Assembly: GCA_945878115.1 (NCBI GenBank)
Contig: CAMDVD010000002.1
Location: 1 to 64,000, forward strand
From: Chitinophaga pinensis
GTDB lineage: Bacteria; Bacteroidota; Bacteroidia; Chitinophagales; Chitinophagaceae
Reading direction: 5' to 3'
Length of the DNA: 64,000 bases
The first letter of the stretch is position 1. Each line of letters opens with the position of its first letter. Made by a program: the position numbers and the translations under genes. The notes beneath the pieces are model-generated. The model ran no database searches and was not told where the DNA came from. It saw only the letters and a list, made by a program, of their open reading frames with translations. This document shows positions 17,358-27,137 of the stretch, piece by piece.

Positions 17358-18698
17358 ATGAAATATAAATCACAAAAAGTAGCGTATTGGTTTTTTGCAT
17401 TATCCATGTTGCTTCTTTCTCTTCAAATTATTTATGGTTTTATTATGGCATTTGCTCACATGGGATATGATGTGTTGCACCAAATTACGCCATTCAATAC
17501 TGCTCGTGCAGTGCATACCAACTTATTGGTTGTTTGGTTATTATCTGGCTTTATGGGAGCTGCTTATTATATCATTCCTGAAGAAGCTGAGCATGAATTG
17601 GTCAGTGTAAAATTAGCTTATATCCAACTTATTACATTAGCGATAGTAGGTGTAGTAGCCATTGTTGGTTATCATTTCAATTATTGGGAAGGGAGAAAGT
17701 TCTTAGAAATTCCGAGACCATTAGACTGGTTAGTTGTTGTCAATGTGTTGACTTTTTTAGGAATCATTTTAATGACTTTGTTCAAAGGTAAAAAACGCAC
17801 TACTACCTCACTTGTTTTAACAATGGGACTTGTATTTGCTGCATTACTTTATTTGCCAGGCATGATATGGTTTGATAATCAGACAATGGATTCATTTTTT
17901 CGTTGGTGGGTAGTTCACTTATGGGTTGAAGGTGTTTGGGAATTAATTATGGGTGGCATACTTGCATTTCTCTTAATAAAGATTACAGGCGTCGATAGAG
18001 AAGTTATTGAAAAATGGTTGTATGTAATTGTGGGTTTAACTTTTATCTCCGGAATTTTAGGAACTGGACATCATTACTATTACATTGGTGTAGGAAAAGC
18101 TTGGCTAATTATTGGTGGAATATTTTCTGCACTAGAACCTTTAGCCTTTTTAGGCATGGCATTATTTGCCATTGCCATGTATCGAAAAGGAGAGAAAAAA
18201 CATCCAAATAAAATAGCATTAAGTTGGACTTTAGGCACTGCCATTGTTTCTTTTGTTGGTGCAGGCTTTTTGGGTTTAGCGCATACTTTACCAGGCGTAA
18301 ATATGTATACTCATGGAACATTAGTTACGGCAATGCATGGACACTTGGCATTTTGGGGCGCCTATGGAATGATTGTTTTAGCCTTTATAAGCTACTCACT
18401 TCCTAATTTAACAGGACGTAAATACTATGATACCATTACTGGTTTATTGGCTTTTTGGTTATCTAATATTGGTATGATAGGCATGACTGTGGCATTTGGT
18501 GTGGCAGGGGTTGCACAAGTATATTTAGAACGAAAAGTGGGTTTGGAATTTGGTGAGGTTCAAAAAGAAATTCAAGTCCATTTTGTTGTGTTAGCGATAT
18601 GTGCCACGTTTTTTACGACTGGGATTGTTTGCTATATCTATGAGTTTGTAAAGTATGGCACACCAAATGATGAAGCACTTGAAACAATTAAGAATTAG
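17358..18698 (+). CDS. norB: Nitric oxide reductase subunit B (canonical cNOR)
   Basis: A heme-copper-superfamily enzyme reducing 2 NO to N2O. 446 residues and 12 membrane helices. All ligands are present: low-spin heme b H53 and H329, heme b3 H327, and FeB ligands H187, H238 and H239 plus the active-site glutamate E191 (motif VVHLWVEGVWE, so E195 is kept too). The Glu-rich EGRKFLEIPRP loop corresponds to the calcium-site region. This is therefore a standard cNOR and a good reference for the divergent copy at 22437. Confidence 0.96.
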   Translation: MKYKSQKVAYWFFALSMLLLSLQIIYGFIMAFAHMGYDVLHQITPFNTARAVHTNLLVVWLLSGFMGAAYYIIPEEAEHELVSVKLAYIQLITLAIVGVVAIVGYHFNYWEGRKFLEIPRPLDWLVVVNVLTFLGIILMTLFKGKKRTTTSLVLTMGLVFAALLYLPGMIWFDNQTMDSFFRWWVVHLWVEGVWELIMGGILAFLLIKITGVDREVIEKWLYVIVGLTFISGILGTGHHYYYIGVGKAWLIIGGIFSALEPLAFLGMALFAIAMYRKGEKKHPNKIALSWTLGTAIVSFVGAGFLGLAHTLPGVNMYTHGTLVTAMHGHLAFWGAYGMIVLAFISYSLPNLTGRKYYDTITGLLAFWLSNIGMIGMTVAFGVAGVAQVYLERKVGLEFGEVQKEIQVHFVVLAICATFFTTGIVCYIYEFVKYGTPNDEALETIKN

Positions 18699-18722
18699 TA
18701 ACATTAAATTAAAAATATCCAA

Positions 18723-19451
18723 ATGAATATAGATCAGGAATTAAAAATAGCAGATGTCGTGAGTAATAATATCAAAACAGCCGACATCTTTAAAAAATAC
18801 GGAATAGATTTTTGTTGCGGTGGTGGTATTTCTATTGCCAAAGCTTGTGAGAAAAAAAATGTAAGTATTGAGCAATTGTTGAGTGAATTAAAAGGCATGG
18901 ATAATAGAATCATACCATCACAAAATTTCAACAAATGGGAATTAGATTTTTTGATAGATTACATAGTATATACGCATCATGCTTATATATTAGAAGCAAT
19001 CGAATTATTAGATACTTATTCTGCTAAAGTGGCAAAAGTACATGGCGCAAACCATCCACCTGTTTTGGAAATTGAACGTTTATACAACCTTGTTAAGATT
19101 GAACTTTTACAACATATGCAAAAGGAAGAACGCATATTGTTTCCGCATATTAAAGAGTTGGTAAAATCAAAAAAAGAAAATTTGCCATTAATTAATTCAC
19201 ATGTTGCATCGGTTCAAAATCCGATCAATAGGATGCAAGCGGAGCATGAAATGGTTGGAAATACTTTGAAAGAAATTGCAAATCTCACGATGAATTATAC
19301 ACCGCCAGAATGGGCATGTAATACATTCAAAGCCTTGTATGCAAAATTAGATGAGTTTGAGCAAGACCTCCATCTGCATGTACATTTAGAAAACAATATT
19401 TTATTTCCCAAAGCAATAGAATTAGAAAATAGTTTGTCAATTATTAATTAA
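18723..19451 (+). CDS. ric: Iron-sulfur cluster repair di-iron protein (Ric/ScdA/DnrN/YtfE)
   Basis: Repairs NO- or oxidant-damaged iron-sulfur clusters. The N-terminal ScdA domain shows GIDFCCGGG (C31-C32). A hemerythrin-like domain follows with conserved His/Glu residues in YTHHAYI, HANHP-like GANHPP, HMQKEERILFPH, EHEMVG and HVHLENNILFPK. The length (242) is normal. Placement between norB and norQ fits a nitrosative-stress role in the same operon. Confidence 0.93.
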   Translation: MNIDQELKIADVVSNNIKTADIFKKYGIDFCCGGGISIAKACEKKNVSIEQLLSELKGMDNRIIPSQNFNKWELDFLIDYIVYTHHAYILEAIELLDTYSAKVAKVHGANHPPVLEIERLYNLVKIELLQHMQKEERILFPHIKELVKSKKENLPLINSHVASVQNPINRMQAEHEMVGNTLKEIANLTMNYTPPEWACNTFKALYAKLDEFEQDLHLHVHLENNILFPKAIELENSLSIIN

Positions 19452-19457
19452 AAAATT

Positions 19458-20258
19458 ATGGAAATGATCATGGAAGAAATTGAAATTAGTAGTCCATTTT
19501 ACTATGCAGTAGGCAAGGAAGTTGAAGTTTTCGAACAAGTTTATCAAAACAAATTGCCTCTATTATTGAAAGGTCCAACAGGTAGTGGGAAATCACGATT
19601 TGTGGAATTCATGGCACATCAATTAGGTAAAAAATTAAGCACTATTAGTTGTCATGAAGAAACATCCTCTACCGATTTAATAGGTAGGTTTATCATCAAA
19701 GGTGCTGAAACGATTTGGTTGGATGGCCCATTAACGACAGCTGTAAAAAATGGTTATATTTTATATTTAGATGAAGTGGCAGAGGCTCGTCCAGATGTCA
19801 TTGTAGCCATTCATTCATTGACCGATCATCGCAGAGAATTATTTATTGACAAACTAGGTGAAACCTATAAGGCACATGATGATTTTATGCTCGTTGGTTC
19901 TTTTAATCCTGGGTATCAACGAGGGTTTAAGGAGTTGAAACCATCTACTCGCCAACGTTTCGTTGCATTGTCATTTAATTTTCCAGAACCAAAAATCGAA
20001 CAAGAAATTTTAGTACAAGAGACAGGCATTGATGATGTTATGGCGAAGAAATTAGTCTCGCTAAGTAATAAGGTAAGGAACTTAACAGAGTTAGGTTTAA
20101 CAGAAACAGTCTCTACTCGTTTGCTAGTAGATGCTGCTAAGTTGATACAAAGCGGGCTTGCAAAAAGATTAGCGGTGAAAGTAGCTGTAATGGAGCCATT
20201 ATCTGATGAAAAACAAACACTGGAAGCTTTGTATGATTTAACTGATTTGATGATATAA
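19458..20258 (+). CDS. norQ: NorQ, MoxR-type AAA+ ATPase for NOR maturation
   Basis: 266 residues, starting MEMIMEEIE (ATG 19458; a second in-frame ATG lies 12 bp later). Walker A GPTGSGKS at 39-46 and Walker B ILYLDEVAEA at 101-110, with the CbbQ/NorQ signature HEETSSTDLIGR. NorQ works with NorD to insert the non-heme metal into NorB. NorD begins 5 bp downstream. Confidence 0.93.
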   Translation: MEMIMEEIEISSPFYYAVGKEVEVFEQVYQNKLPLLLKGPTGSGKSRFVEFMAHQLGKKLSTISCHEETSSTDLIGRFIIKGAETIWLDGPLTTAVKNGYILYLDEVAEARPDVIVAIHSLTDHRRELFIDKLGETYKAHDDFMLVGSFNPGYQRGFKELKPSTRQRFVALSFNFPEPKIEQEILVQETGIDDVMAKKLVSLSNKVRNLTELGLTETVSTRLLVDAAKLIQSGLAKRLAVKVAVMEPLSDEKQTLEALYDLTDLMI

Positions 20259-20263
20259 TTCGT

Positions 20264-22024
20264 ATGGCATTAGATGAATATTTATATGGGAAAATTGCAA
20301 ATTATTTTAAGAAAAGAAATAATATCTCCACGCATATAAAGGAGAAAACAGTTTTACTGCAGGATATACAACATCGTTTAACCATTTTAGCAAGGGCATT
20401 AACAGGCGATGCTATTGAAGTATTTCCTGCTGAAAGAGAAGGAGGATTTAAAAATAATAATTTCTTTTTTCCAGCTTCTTTTTCTTTGTTTGAAACAGGT
20501 GAACAAAATTTGTCCTATTACTTTTTCCGACTTTTATATTTATCTGTTCAAAAAGAATTAAAGTTGAATTGGTTTGATGACACCGAAATTGAATTGAAAG
20601 AAGCGCAACAAAAAGCATTTGAAACATCTTCATTGGTCTTAGAAAAGCTATTTATACATTATCCAATTACAAAACAATTATTCCATGAATTTGAAGTTCA
20701 ATTACAACGAATTTCTTCTGAAAAAAATCCCGTAGATTATAGTTGGTTGTTTGGGAAATGGATGCGAACGAATGTTAATATGGAAAACAAATATCCGCTC
20801 GAACATTTTTCAGAACAAGTAAAAAAAAGCCAGAACGAGCAAACTAAAACAGTTGTCATGTCGAAGGCAATTGAAAATATTGTACTTATAGAAGTTGATA
20901 AAAAACAACAAGAAGACTATGTAATGACACATAATTTTGAGAAGGTGGAAACTGCCGATGAACACAACGGCGTATGGCGTGATTTTGATGGAGAAGATGA
21001 ATTAGAAGATCATCAGGAAGCACTGGACGAATTGAATATGAAATTTGTAATTCGAGTGGATGATACAGCACATTCTATTTACCATGCTGAATTTACAGAA
21101 AATACCAATATATCGGAAAGTGGAACTTTAACGTATGCCAATTTTCATTATTCGTATAACGAATGGGATTTTTCAAAAAATGAATACAAAGAAAATTATT
21201 GCAAAGTGTATCCAATTGTCCAGCCCACTTCTGATAATGTCTATTACCTAAAAACTATCAAAGACCATTCTAACACTTTACAAGGTCTAAGAAAAATGTT
21301 GACTTCTGTAAACAATAAAATGCAACAAGTACGAAAGCAAACAGATGGCGATGAGTTTGAATTGGATGCATTAAGTGATATGTATGTGGATATTCATGCT
21401 AGGCGAACACCGAATGAAAATATTTATTTATCGAAGCGAAAAAAAGAAAAAGATATTTCCATTTTATTGTTGTTAGATATTAGTTTGTCAAGTGATGGAT
21501 ATGCAGATGGTAATAGAGTTATTGACGTAGAAAAACAAGTTAGTATTTTGTTTGGCGAAATACTGGATGAGTATAATATTGACTTTTCTGTGAACGGGTT
21601 TTATTCTAAAACGAGAAATTTTTCGAGCTATGTTTCCTTAAAAGAATTTGATGAAAAATGGAGCCAAACAAAATATAAAATTGGTGCTATTGAACCCAGT
21701 GGATATACTAGAATTGGTGCGGCTTTGCGACACTCCGGATATTTATTGAATAAAAGACAAACTAAAAATAAATGGGTTATTCTTTTGTCAGATGGCAAAC
21801 CCAATGACTATGATAAATATGAAGGGAAATACGGAATTCTCGATGTTAAGCAAGCCTTGCATGAATTGAAAGTAAATAACATCAACGCGTTTGCATTGGC
21901 CATTGAAGCACAAGCAAAATATTATTTGCCACAAATGTTTGGACAAAATCATTATCAAATATTAACCACTCCAGTGGAGCTATTAAAGTCCTTGGTGAAA
22001 TTGTATGAGAAAATAAAATATTGA
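20264..22024 (+). CDS. norD: NorD, von Willebrand factor A protein for NOR maturation
   Basis: 586 residues. The C-terminal vWA domain contains the MIDAS motif DISLS at 405-409 and the later ILLSDGKPNDYD. The long N-terminal region with an acidic patch near residues 240-256 (DFDGEDELEDH) is typical of NorD/CbbO. The NorQ-NorD pair activates NorB by placing FeB. It ends 3 bp before the second norC-like gene, so the second NOR may use the same maturation machinery. Confidence 0.92.
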   Translation: MALDEYLYGKIANYFKKRNNISTHIKEKTVLLQDIQHRLTILARALTGDAIEVFPAEREGGFKNNNFFFPASFSLFETGEQNLSYYFFRLLYLSVQKELKLNWFDDTEIELKEAQQKAFETSSLVLEKLFIHYPITKQLFHEFEVQLQRISSEKNPVDYSWLFGKWMRTNVNMENKYPLEHFSEQVKKSQNEQTKTVVMSKAIENIVLIEVDKKQQEDYVMTHNFEKVETADEHNGVWRDFDGEDELEDHQEALDELNMKFVIRVDDTAHSIYHAEFTENTNISESGTLTYANFHYSYNEWDFSKNEYKENYCKVYPIVQPTSDNVYYLKTIKDHSNTLQGLRKMLTSVNNKMQQVRKQTDGDEFELDALSDMYVDIHARRTPNENIYLSKRKKEKDISILLLLDISLSSDGYADGNRVIDVEKQVSILFGEILDEYNIDFSVNGFYSKTRNFSSYVSLKEFDEKWSQTKYKIGAIEPSGYTRIGAALRHSGYLLNKRQTKNKWVILLSDGKPNDYDKYEGKYGILDVKQALHELKVNNINAFALAIEAQAKYYLPQMFGQNHYQILTTPVELLKSLVKLYEKIKY

Positions 22025-22027
22025 AAT

Positions 22028-22447
22028 ATGATAATCAAGCCCATTCGCATTTTCCTAATTTTATGCTTACTATTTTTAAGTTACTCTTATTGCATTTACT
22101 TCAAACCCATATCAATAAAAAGCACCTCAAATTTCAATATACATAAAGCATCTGCAGGAAGATTAGTTTGGCAAAAATACAATTGTCAAAGTTGCCATCA
22201 ATTATACAGCTTAGGTGGTTATTTAGGTCCTGATTTAACGAATATTATTTCTCAACCAAATAAAGGCGAAGTATTTATCAAGGCAATGCTTGTTTCGGGA
22301 ATTAAACAAATGCCCTCCTTTCATTTATCTCTAAATGAAATGAACTTGTTACTCGAATTTTTAAAGTCAGTAGATGCAAGTGGTAGTTCAGATCCAAGAA
22401 AATGGAAAGTTAATACGATTGGAATGATAGAAAAAAATGAAAATTGA
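22028..22447 (+). CDS. Second NorC-like membrane-anchored cytochrome c
   Basis: 139 residues with one N-terminal anchor (about 6-24) and CQSCH (C53-H57) followed by LGGYLGPDLTN, a NorC-type loop. Candidate axial Met is M95 (KQMPSF). It lies 3 bp after norD and overlaps the second norB-like gene by 11 bp, so the two should be made together. It is clearly divergent from the NorC at 16904. Its partner has an altered active site, so its role is electron delivery to an enzyme of uncertain reaction. Confidence 0.87.
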   Translation: MIIKPIRIFLILCLLFLSYSYCIYFKPISIKSTSNFNIHKASAGRLVWQKYNCQSCHQLYSLGGYLGPDLTNIISQPNKGEVFIKAMLVSGIKQMPSFHLSLNEMNLLLEFLKSVDASGSSDPRKWKVNTIGMIEKNEN

Positions 22448-23774
22448 AAAAATACATATTGTAAAATTGTTTTTGATCACAGCACTAATAGCGTTAGTTC
22501 TTGGTTTGTTTTTTGGATTATTTGCATCTCTAACTTATGTCATACCTGATTTTTTAAAACAACAAATTGGATTTCAATCTTTGCGTCCATTGCATGTATC
22601 CTTAGTCATGTATTGGATACTATTAGGCGCTACAGGGTGCGTTTATTATGGATTATCTTCTACATCAAATGCTACAATTAAAAAGTTGGCAATATTGCAG
22701 TATGCATTATGGATGCTTGCGATTGTAGGCGTTTGCATATCCTATTTTACGCAGAATTTTGGCGGAAGGGAATATTGGGAGTTTAATCCTATATGGGCTT
22801 TGCCTGTTGCCATTGCTTGGGTTCTATTTTTAATTAACTTTTTTACTATAGTTGCTCATATTAAAAATTGGCCTGTGTATATGTGGATGTGGATGACAGG
22901 TATTTTATTTTTTCTATTTGCATTTGTCGAAAATTACCTTTGGCTATTTCCTTATTTTCGTGAACATTTTATCCGAGATATGACTATTCAATGGAAGGTA
23001 AATGGATCCTTAGTAGGAGCTTGGAATCAACTACTGTATGGCACTGCGTTTTATTTAATGGATAAGATTTCTGGCAAAAAGGATACTGGTACTAACAAAC
23101 TTGCCTTTGCCATGTATTTTTTAGGGTTATTTAATTTAATGTTCAATTGGGGGCATCATATTTACACATTGCCTTCAGATATTTATATTAAATATGTGGG
23201 TTATGCAGTGAGTATGACGGAGTGGGTATTTTTTGTAAAAATAATTTGCAATTGGAAATCTAATATAAGCACAATTCAAAAATACTATCATTATTTCCCA
23301 TATCGGTTTTTAATGGCTGCAGATATTTGGGTATTTATTAATATGGGACAAGCTATTTTAATGTCTATTCCGGCAATCAATATTTATACGCATGGTACAC
23401 ATATTACGGTAGCGCATGCTATGGGAACTACGATAGGAATTAATAGCATGATTCTGTTAGCAGCATGTTTTATGTTTATAAAATTCCCAAAAGAAGAAGC
23501 AACAAAAAAAATGTTGAACAGCCTATTTTGGATATTGCAAATCAGTTTAACTCTATTTTGGTTGGCATTAAATGGCGCAGGAATTAAAAAAGGAATTTGG
23601 CAATTAAGTCTTTATCAAAGTAATTTTTCAAGCATGATGGATTCTTTAAAACCTTATTTTATTGTTTTTGTATTAGCAGGCTTTGGCATTTTAATTTCAT
23701 TAGTATGGATAGCGATTTTCTTAATAAAAAAAGCACTCATAAATGAAACGAATTCTAAACAAAAATACACTTGA
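22437..23774 (+). CDS. Divergent NorB-like heme-copper protein with altered metal-B site
   Basis: 445 residues, about 12 membrane helices, alignable without large gaps to the NorB at 17358. It retains H53 (low-spin haem), H240 and H241 (metal B) and H327 (haem b3). It differs at N189 (metal-B His in NorB), V193 (active-site Glu), N197 (second Glu) and M329 (second low-spin haem His). An extra His, H322, lies in YTHGTHITVAHAM. The fold and NorC partner say it is a NOR-family oxidoreductase. A His-to-Asn change at metal B is, as I recall, also reported for NO dismutases and for some recently proposed NOR families. The reaction cannot be decided from sequence alone. Confidence 0.85.
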   Translation: MKIEKIHIVKLFLITALIALVLGLFFGLFASLTYVIPDFLKQQIGFQSLRPLHVSLVMYWILLGATGCVYYGLSSTSNATIKKLAILQYALWMLAIVGVCISYFTQNFGGREYWEFNPIWALPVAIAWVLFLINFFTIVAHIKNWPVYMWMWMTGILFFLFAFVENYLWLFPYFREHFIRDMTIQWKVNGSLVGAWNQLLYGTAFYLMDKISGKKDTGTNKLAFAMYFLGLFNLMFNWGHHIYTLPSDIYIKYVGYAVSMTEWVFFVKIICNWKSNISTIQKYYHYFPYRFLMAADIWVFINMGQAILMSIPAINIYTHGTHITVAHAMGTTIGINSMILLAACFMFIKFPKEEATKKMLNSLFWILQISLTLFWLALNGAGIKKGIWQLSLYQSNFSSMMDSLKPYFIVFVLAGFGILISLVWIAIFLIKKALINETNSKQKYT

Positions 23775-24004
23775 ACCACAAGTGGACACTCTATTTATTA
23801 ATTACATCGGTATACTTCAGTTTTACATGTGAATAATGCAAATGATAATCGTAGAGATACAAGAGTGTAGTTTCTGCACGAAGTAAATTTACATGCTAAT
23901 TTGAACACGAATAAGGAATTTAAAAAATTGATTTGCACTCTTATATATTGAATAAAAACGGGCAACAGCGTCACTGAAGAAACTAAAATTTAAAAATAAA
24001 AAAA

Positions 24005-24454
24005 ATGAAAAACACAAAAATGATTGCCGCCATGCTTGCTTCCATGCTCATGCTCTTAACTTGTTTTGTAGCAAGTAATTCTTTTGCTCAAACCAAAAAA
24101 CATTCTTCCATGATGAAAGATTGTTGTATGATGAAAGAAGGGAAAATGATGTGTATGAAAAAAGGCAAAATGATGCCGATGAAACACGATATGACCATGG
24201 AAAATGGAACTAAGTGCATGACCAATGGAGAGTGCATTATGAAAAACGGTGAAAAAATGCAAATGACCGAGGGTCAATGCATGGACATGAAAGGTAAAAT
24301 GGATATGTGTGATAAGATGAATAAGAATGAAAAGCATGAAAACACAGATAAGGATATGGTGATGACCTACACTTGCCCTATGCATCCAGAAATCATAAGA
24401 AACAAACCTGGGAAATGCCCGAAATGTGGAATGAAGTTGATAGAGAAGAAATAA
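24005..24454 (+). CDS. Met/Cys-rich exported metal-binding protein with C-terminal heavy-metal-binding domain
   Basis: 149 residues: signal peptide to about residue 29 (NSFAQ), then a Met-, Lys- and Cys-rich middle with repeated M-x-NG-x-C/x-M and MxxMK clusters resembling DUF6799, and a terminal YTCPMHPEI...CPKCGMKL domain at about 121-147. The same domain occurs twice in the neighbouring CopA. It probably binds copper or other soft metals in the periplasm or outer-membrane face. About 230 bp without a gene separate it from the nor cluster. Confidence 0.75.
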   Translation: MKNTKMIAAMLASMLMLLTCFVASNSFAQTKKHSSMMKDCCMMKEGKMMCMKKGKMMPMKHDMTMENGTKCMTNGECIMKNGEKMQMTEGQCMDMKGKMDMCDKMNKNEKHENTDKDMVMTYTCPMHPEIIRNKPGKCPKCGMKLIEKK

Positions 24455-24580
24455 ACTTTATCTTACTGATTATAGATGAATATTTTTAAAATGGTGTGGT
24501 GACTTTGCTCATCACACTTTTTATTTCGTAACTTGTTTTTTTATCTACTTACAGAAATATAATTGAAAACTAAATCAACA

Positions 24581-27115
24581 ATGACACATACATATCAAAT
24601 TACCGGAATGAGTTGTAACGGTTGTCGTTCAAAAGTGGAAAAGGCTTTGAACGAAGTGGTAGGGATTTCTGCCATCGTTACATTAGATCCGCCTATTGCA
24701 ATCATCACTATGGAGAAACAAGTTGGTATAGAAGATTTGCAACATGCCTTAGATTCTGCAGGCAAGTATAAAATCGAAATGGATAATCAAGTTCATTCTT
24801 CAGATAAAAAAATAGGTACAGAAGAAAATAAATCAGCTTTGTCACCTAATCCTACAAAATCAGAATCAGATTCAATTGTCAAAAATAGCGGAGGTAAATA
24901 TTATTGCCCTATGCACTGTGAAGGCGATAAAATTTACGAGAAAGCTGGTAGTTGTCCAGTGTGTGGCATGCATTTAGAAAAGGTCCCTGAATTGTCCTTG
25001 AATTCGATTTCTTACACTTGTCCAATGCATCCAGAAATAATGAAGGATGCACCTGGCACTTGCCCAATTTGTGGAATGAACTTAGTTCCAACAGAACCTA
25101 CGGATGGGGAAGAAAATAAAGTATATAAAGAGCTGGTACAAAAAATGAAAGTTGCTTTAATTTTTACCGTTCCGATATTTTTAATCGCCATGTTGGAAAT
25201 GATGCCAGACAATCCTCTTCAAAAAATAATGGGAATTATATGGTGGAATTGCTTACAATTCATTCTAACTTTACCGGTCGTTTTTTATGCTTGTTGGATG
25301 TTTTTTGTGCGTGCTTTTAAATCCATCATTACATGGAATCTCAACATGTTTACTCTCATCGGAATCGGGACTGGCGTATCCTTTGTGTTTAGTTTAATTG
25401 GAATGGTTTTTCCCGCCATTTTTCCTAATGAATTCAAAACAGAAAGCGGCACTGTATTTCTCTATTTTGAAGCAACAACCGTAATTTTAACCCTAGTTTT
25501 ATTGGGTCAATTATTGGAAGCAAGAGCGCATAGTCGAACAAGCGGAGCTATTAAGGAGTTATTAAAACTTGCCCCAACAGAGGCTACATTGGTGATGGAT
25601 GGAGAGGATAAAGTAATTTCTATTCACGATATAAAGAAAGGAGATTTATTACGAGTCAAACCTGGTGATAAAATTCCGGTGGATGGTAAAATAAGCAATG
25701 GCGAAAGCAGTATAGATGAATCCATGATTACTGGCGAGCCGATTCCTGTCGATAAAAAAATGGGTGATGCAGTAATAGCCGGAACAATCAATGGCAACAA
25801 ATCATTTGTTATGATAGCCGAAAAAGTAGGTTCAGAAACTTTGCTATCTCAAATTGTTCAGATGGTAAATAATGCTAGTCGTTCTAGAGCTCCTATTCAA
25901 AAATTAGCAGACAGTATCGCCAAATATTTTGTGCCAATTGTTGTCCTTATTTCTGTCACTACATTTTTTGTTTGGGCGAAATTTGGCCCTGAGCCAACAC
26001 TTGTGTATGGTTTTATAAACGCAATTGCTGTATTAATCATTGCCTGTCCTTGTGCTTTGGGATTGGCTACTCCTATGTCGGTTATGGTGGGAGTAGGCAA
26101 AGGAGCGCAGTCGGGTGTTTTGATAAAAAATGCGGAAGCATTAGAAAATATGAACAAAATAAATGTTCTCATAACCGATAAAACCGGAACCATTACCGAA
26201 GGAAAACCTTCCGTCGAAAAGATATATTCAGCACAAAATGAAGAGAATGCATTACTACAAAATATCGCTTCATTAAATCAATTTAGCGAACATCCATTAG
26301 CAGAAGCAGTTGTCAAGTATGCAAAATCAAAAAGTATTTCATGGCTAGATGTAAAAGATTTTGAAGCCATTGCAGGCAAAGGTGTAATAGGAACTGTTGA
26401 TCATAAAAAAGTTGCTCTTGGAAATAAGAAATTAATGGAGCAAGTTGGGGCAACTATTTCTGCTGATATTGAAACTAAAATTATAACCGAACAGAAACTT
26501 GGTAAAACAGTTTCCTACATTTCCATAGAAGATCATGTTTTAGGTTTTATATCCATTTCAGATGCGATAAAAGAAACAAGTAAAGAAGCCATTAAAGAAC
26601 TAATGAAACAAGGGGTGGAAGTGATCATGCTTACAGGAGATAATGAAAATACTGCAAAGGCTGTAGCAGAAGAATTGCATTTGAGTTCGTATAAAGCTGG
26701 ATGTTTACCAGAAGATAAACTCAATGAAATTAAGCAATTACAATCTCAAGGTAAGATTGTAGCAATGGCAGGTGATGGAATAAATGATGCACCAGCATTA
26801 GCCCAAGCGGATATAGGAATAGCAATGGGCACGGGCACTGATGTAGCCATTGAAAGCGCCAAAATCACATTAGTAAAAGGAGATTTGCAAGGAATAGTAA
26901 AAGCCAAGAAATTAAGCCATGCAGTCATGAGAAACATCAAACAGAATTTATTTTTCGCATTCTTCTATAATGTGTTAGGTGTTCCAATTGCGGCAGGGGT
27001 TTTATATCCATTTTTTGGCATATTGCTTTCCCCAATGATAGCTGCGTTGGCTATGAGTTTTAGTTCGGTGTCTGTTATTTCAAATGCATTAAGATTAAGA
27101 AGCGTTCAATTGTAG
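24581..27115 (+). CDS. copA: Copper-exporting P1B-type ATPase CopA
   Basis: Pumps Cu(I) across the inner membrane. 844 residues from ATG 24581 (an in-frame TTG at 24563 is unlikely). The N-terminal HMA domain has GMSCNGC (C12, C15). Two heavy-metal-binding domains (about 107-134 and 144-170) carry CPMH...CPxCGM. Then come the A-domain TGEP, the CPC motif C489-P-C491 in TM6, DKTGT at D533, SEHPLAEA and GDGINDAP. It is a complete, typical Bacteroidota CopA, upstream of and probably co-transcribed with the multicopper oxidase. Confidence 0.95.
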   Translation: MTHTYQITGMSCNGCRSKVEKALNEVVGISAIVTLDPPIAIITMEKQVGIEDLQHALDSAGKYKIEMDNQVHSSDKKIGTEENKSALSPNPTKSESDSIVKNSGGKYYCPMHCEGDKIYEKAGSCPVCGMHLEKVPELSLNSISYTCPMHPEIMKDAPGTCPICGMNLVPTEPTDGEENKVYKELVQKMKVALIFTVPIFLIAMLEMMPDNPLQKIMGIIWWNCLQFILTLPVVFYACWMFFVRAFKSIITWNLNMFTLIGIGTGVSFVFSLIGMVFPAIFPNEFKTESGTVFLYFEATTVILTLVLLGQLLEARAHSRTSGAIKELLKLAPTEATLVMDGEDKVISIHDIKKGDLLRVKPGDKIPVDGKISNGESSIDESMITGEPIPVDKKMGDAVIAGTINGNKSFVMIAEKVGSETLLSQIVQMVNNASRSRAPIQKLADSIAKYFVPIVVLISVTTFFVWAKFGPEPTLVYGFINAIAVLIIACPCALGLATPMSVMVGVGKGAQSGVLIKNAEALENMNKINVLITDKTGTITEGKPSVEKIYSAQNEENALLQNIASLNQFSEHPLAEAVVKYAKSKSISWLDVKDFEAIAGKGVIGTVDHKKVALGNKKLMEQVGATISADIETKIITEQKLGKTVSYISIEDHVLGFISISDAIKETSKEAIKELMKQGVEVIMLTGDNENTAKAVAEELHLSSYKAGCLPEDKLNEIKQLQSQGKIVAMAGDGINDAPALAQADIGIAMGTGTDVAIESAKITLVKGDLQGIVKAKKLSHAVMRNIKQNLFFAFFYNVLGVPIAAGVLYPFFGILLSPMIAALAMSFSSVSVISNALRLRSVQL

Positions 27116-27137
27116 AATATAGAAAGAGGAATTAAAA

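Noticed and set aside
22437-23774. Firm call of the divergent NorB as an NO dismutase
   Set aside because: The Asn substitution fits, but known NODs are, as I recall, qNOR-like with a fused domain, while this one is a split NorC/NorB type with a Met at the low-spin haem. Activity cannot be inferred safely.
24056-24385. Minus-strand frame opposite the Met-rich protein
   Set aside because: Its His-rich sequence is the antisense of ATG-rich codons; the plus strand has the signal peptide and metal-binding domain.
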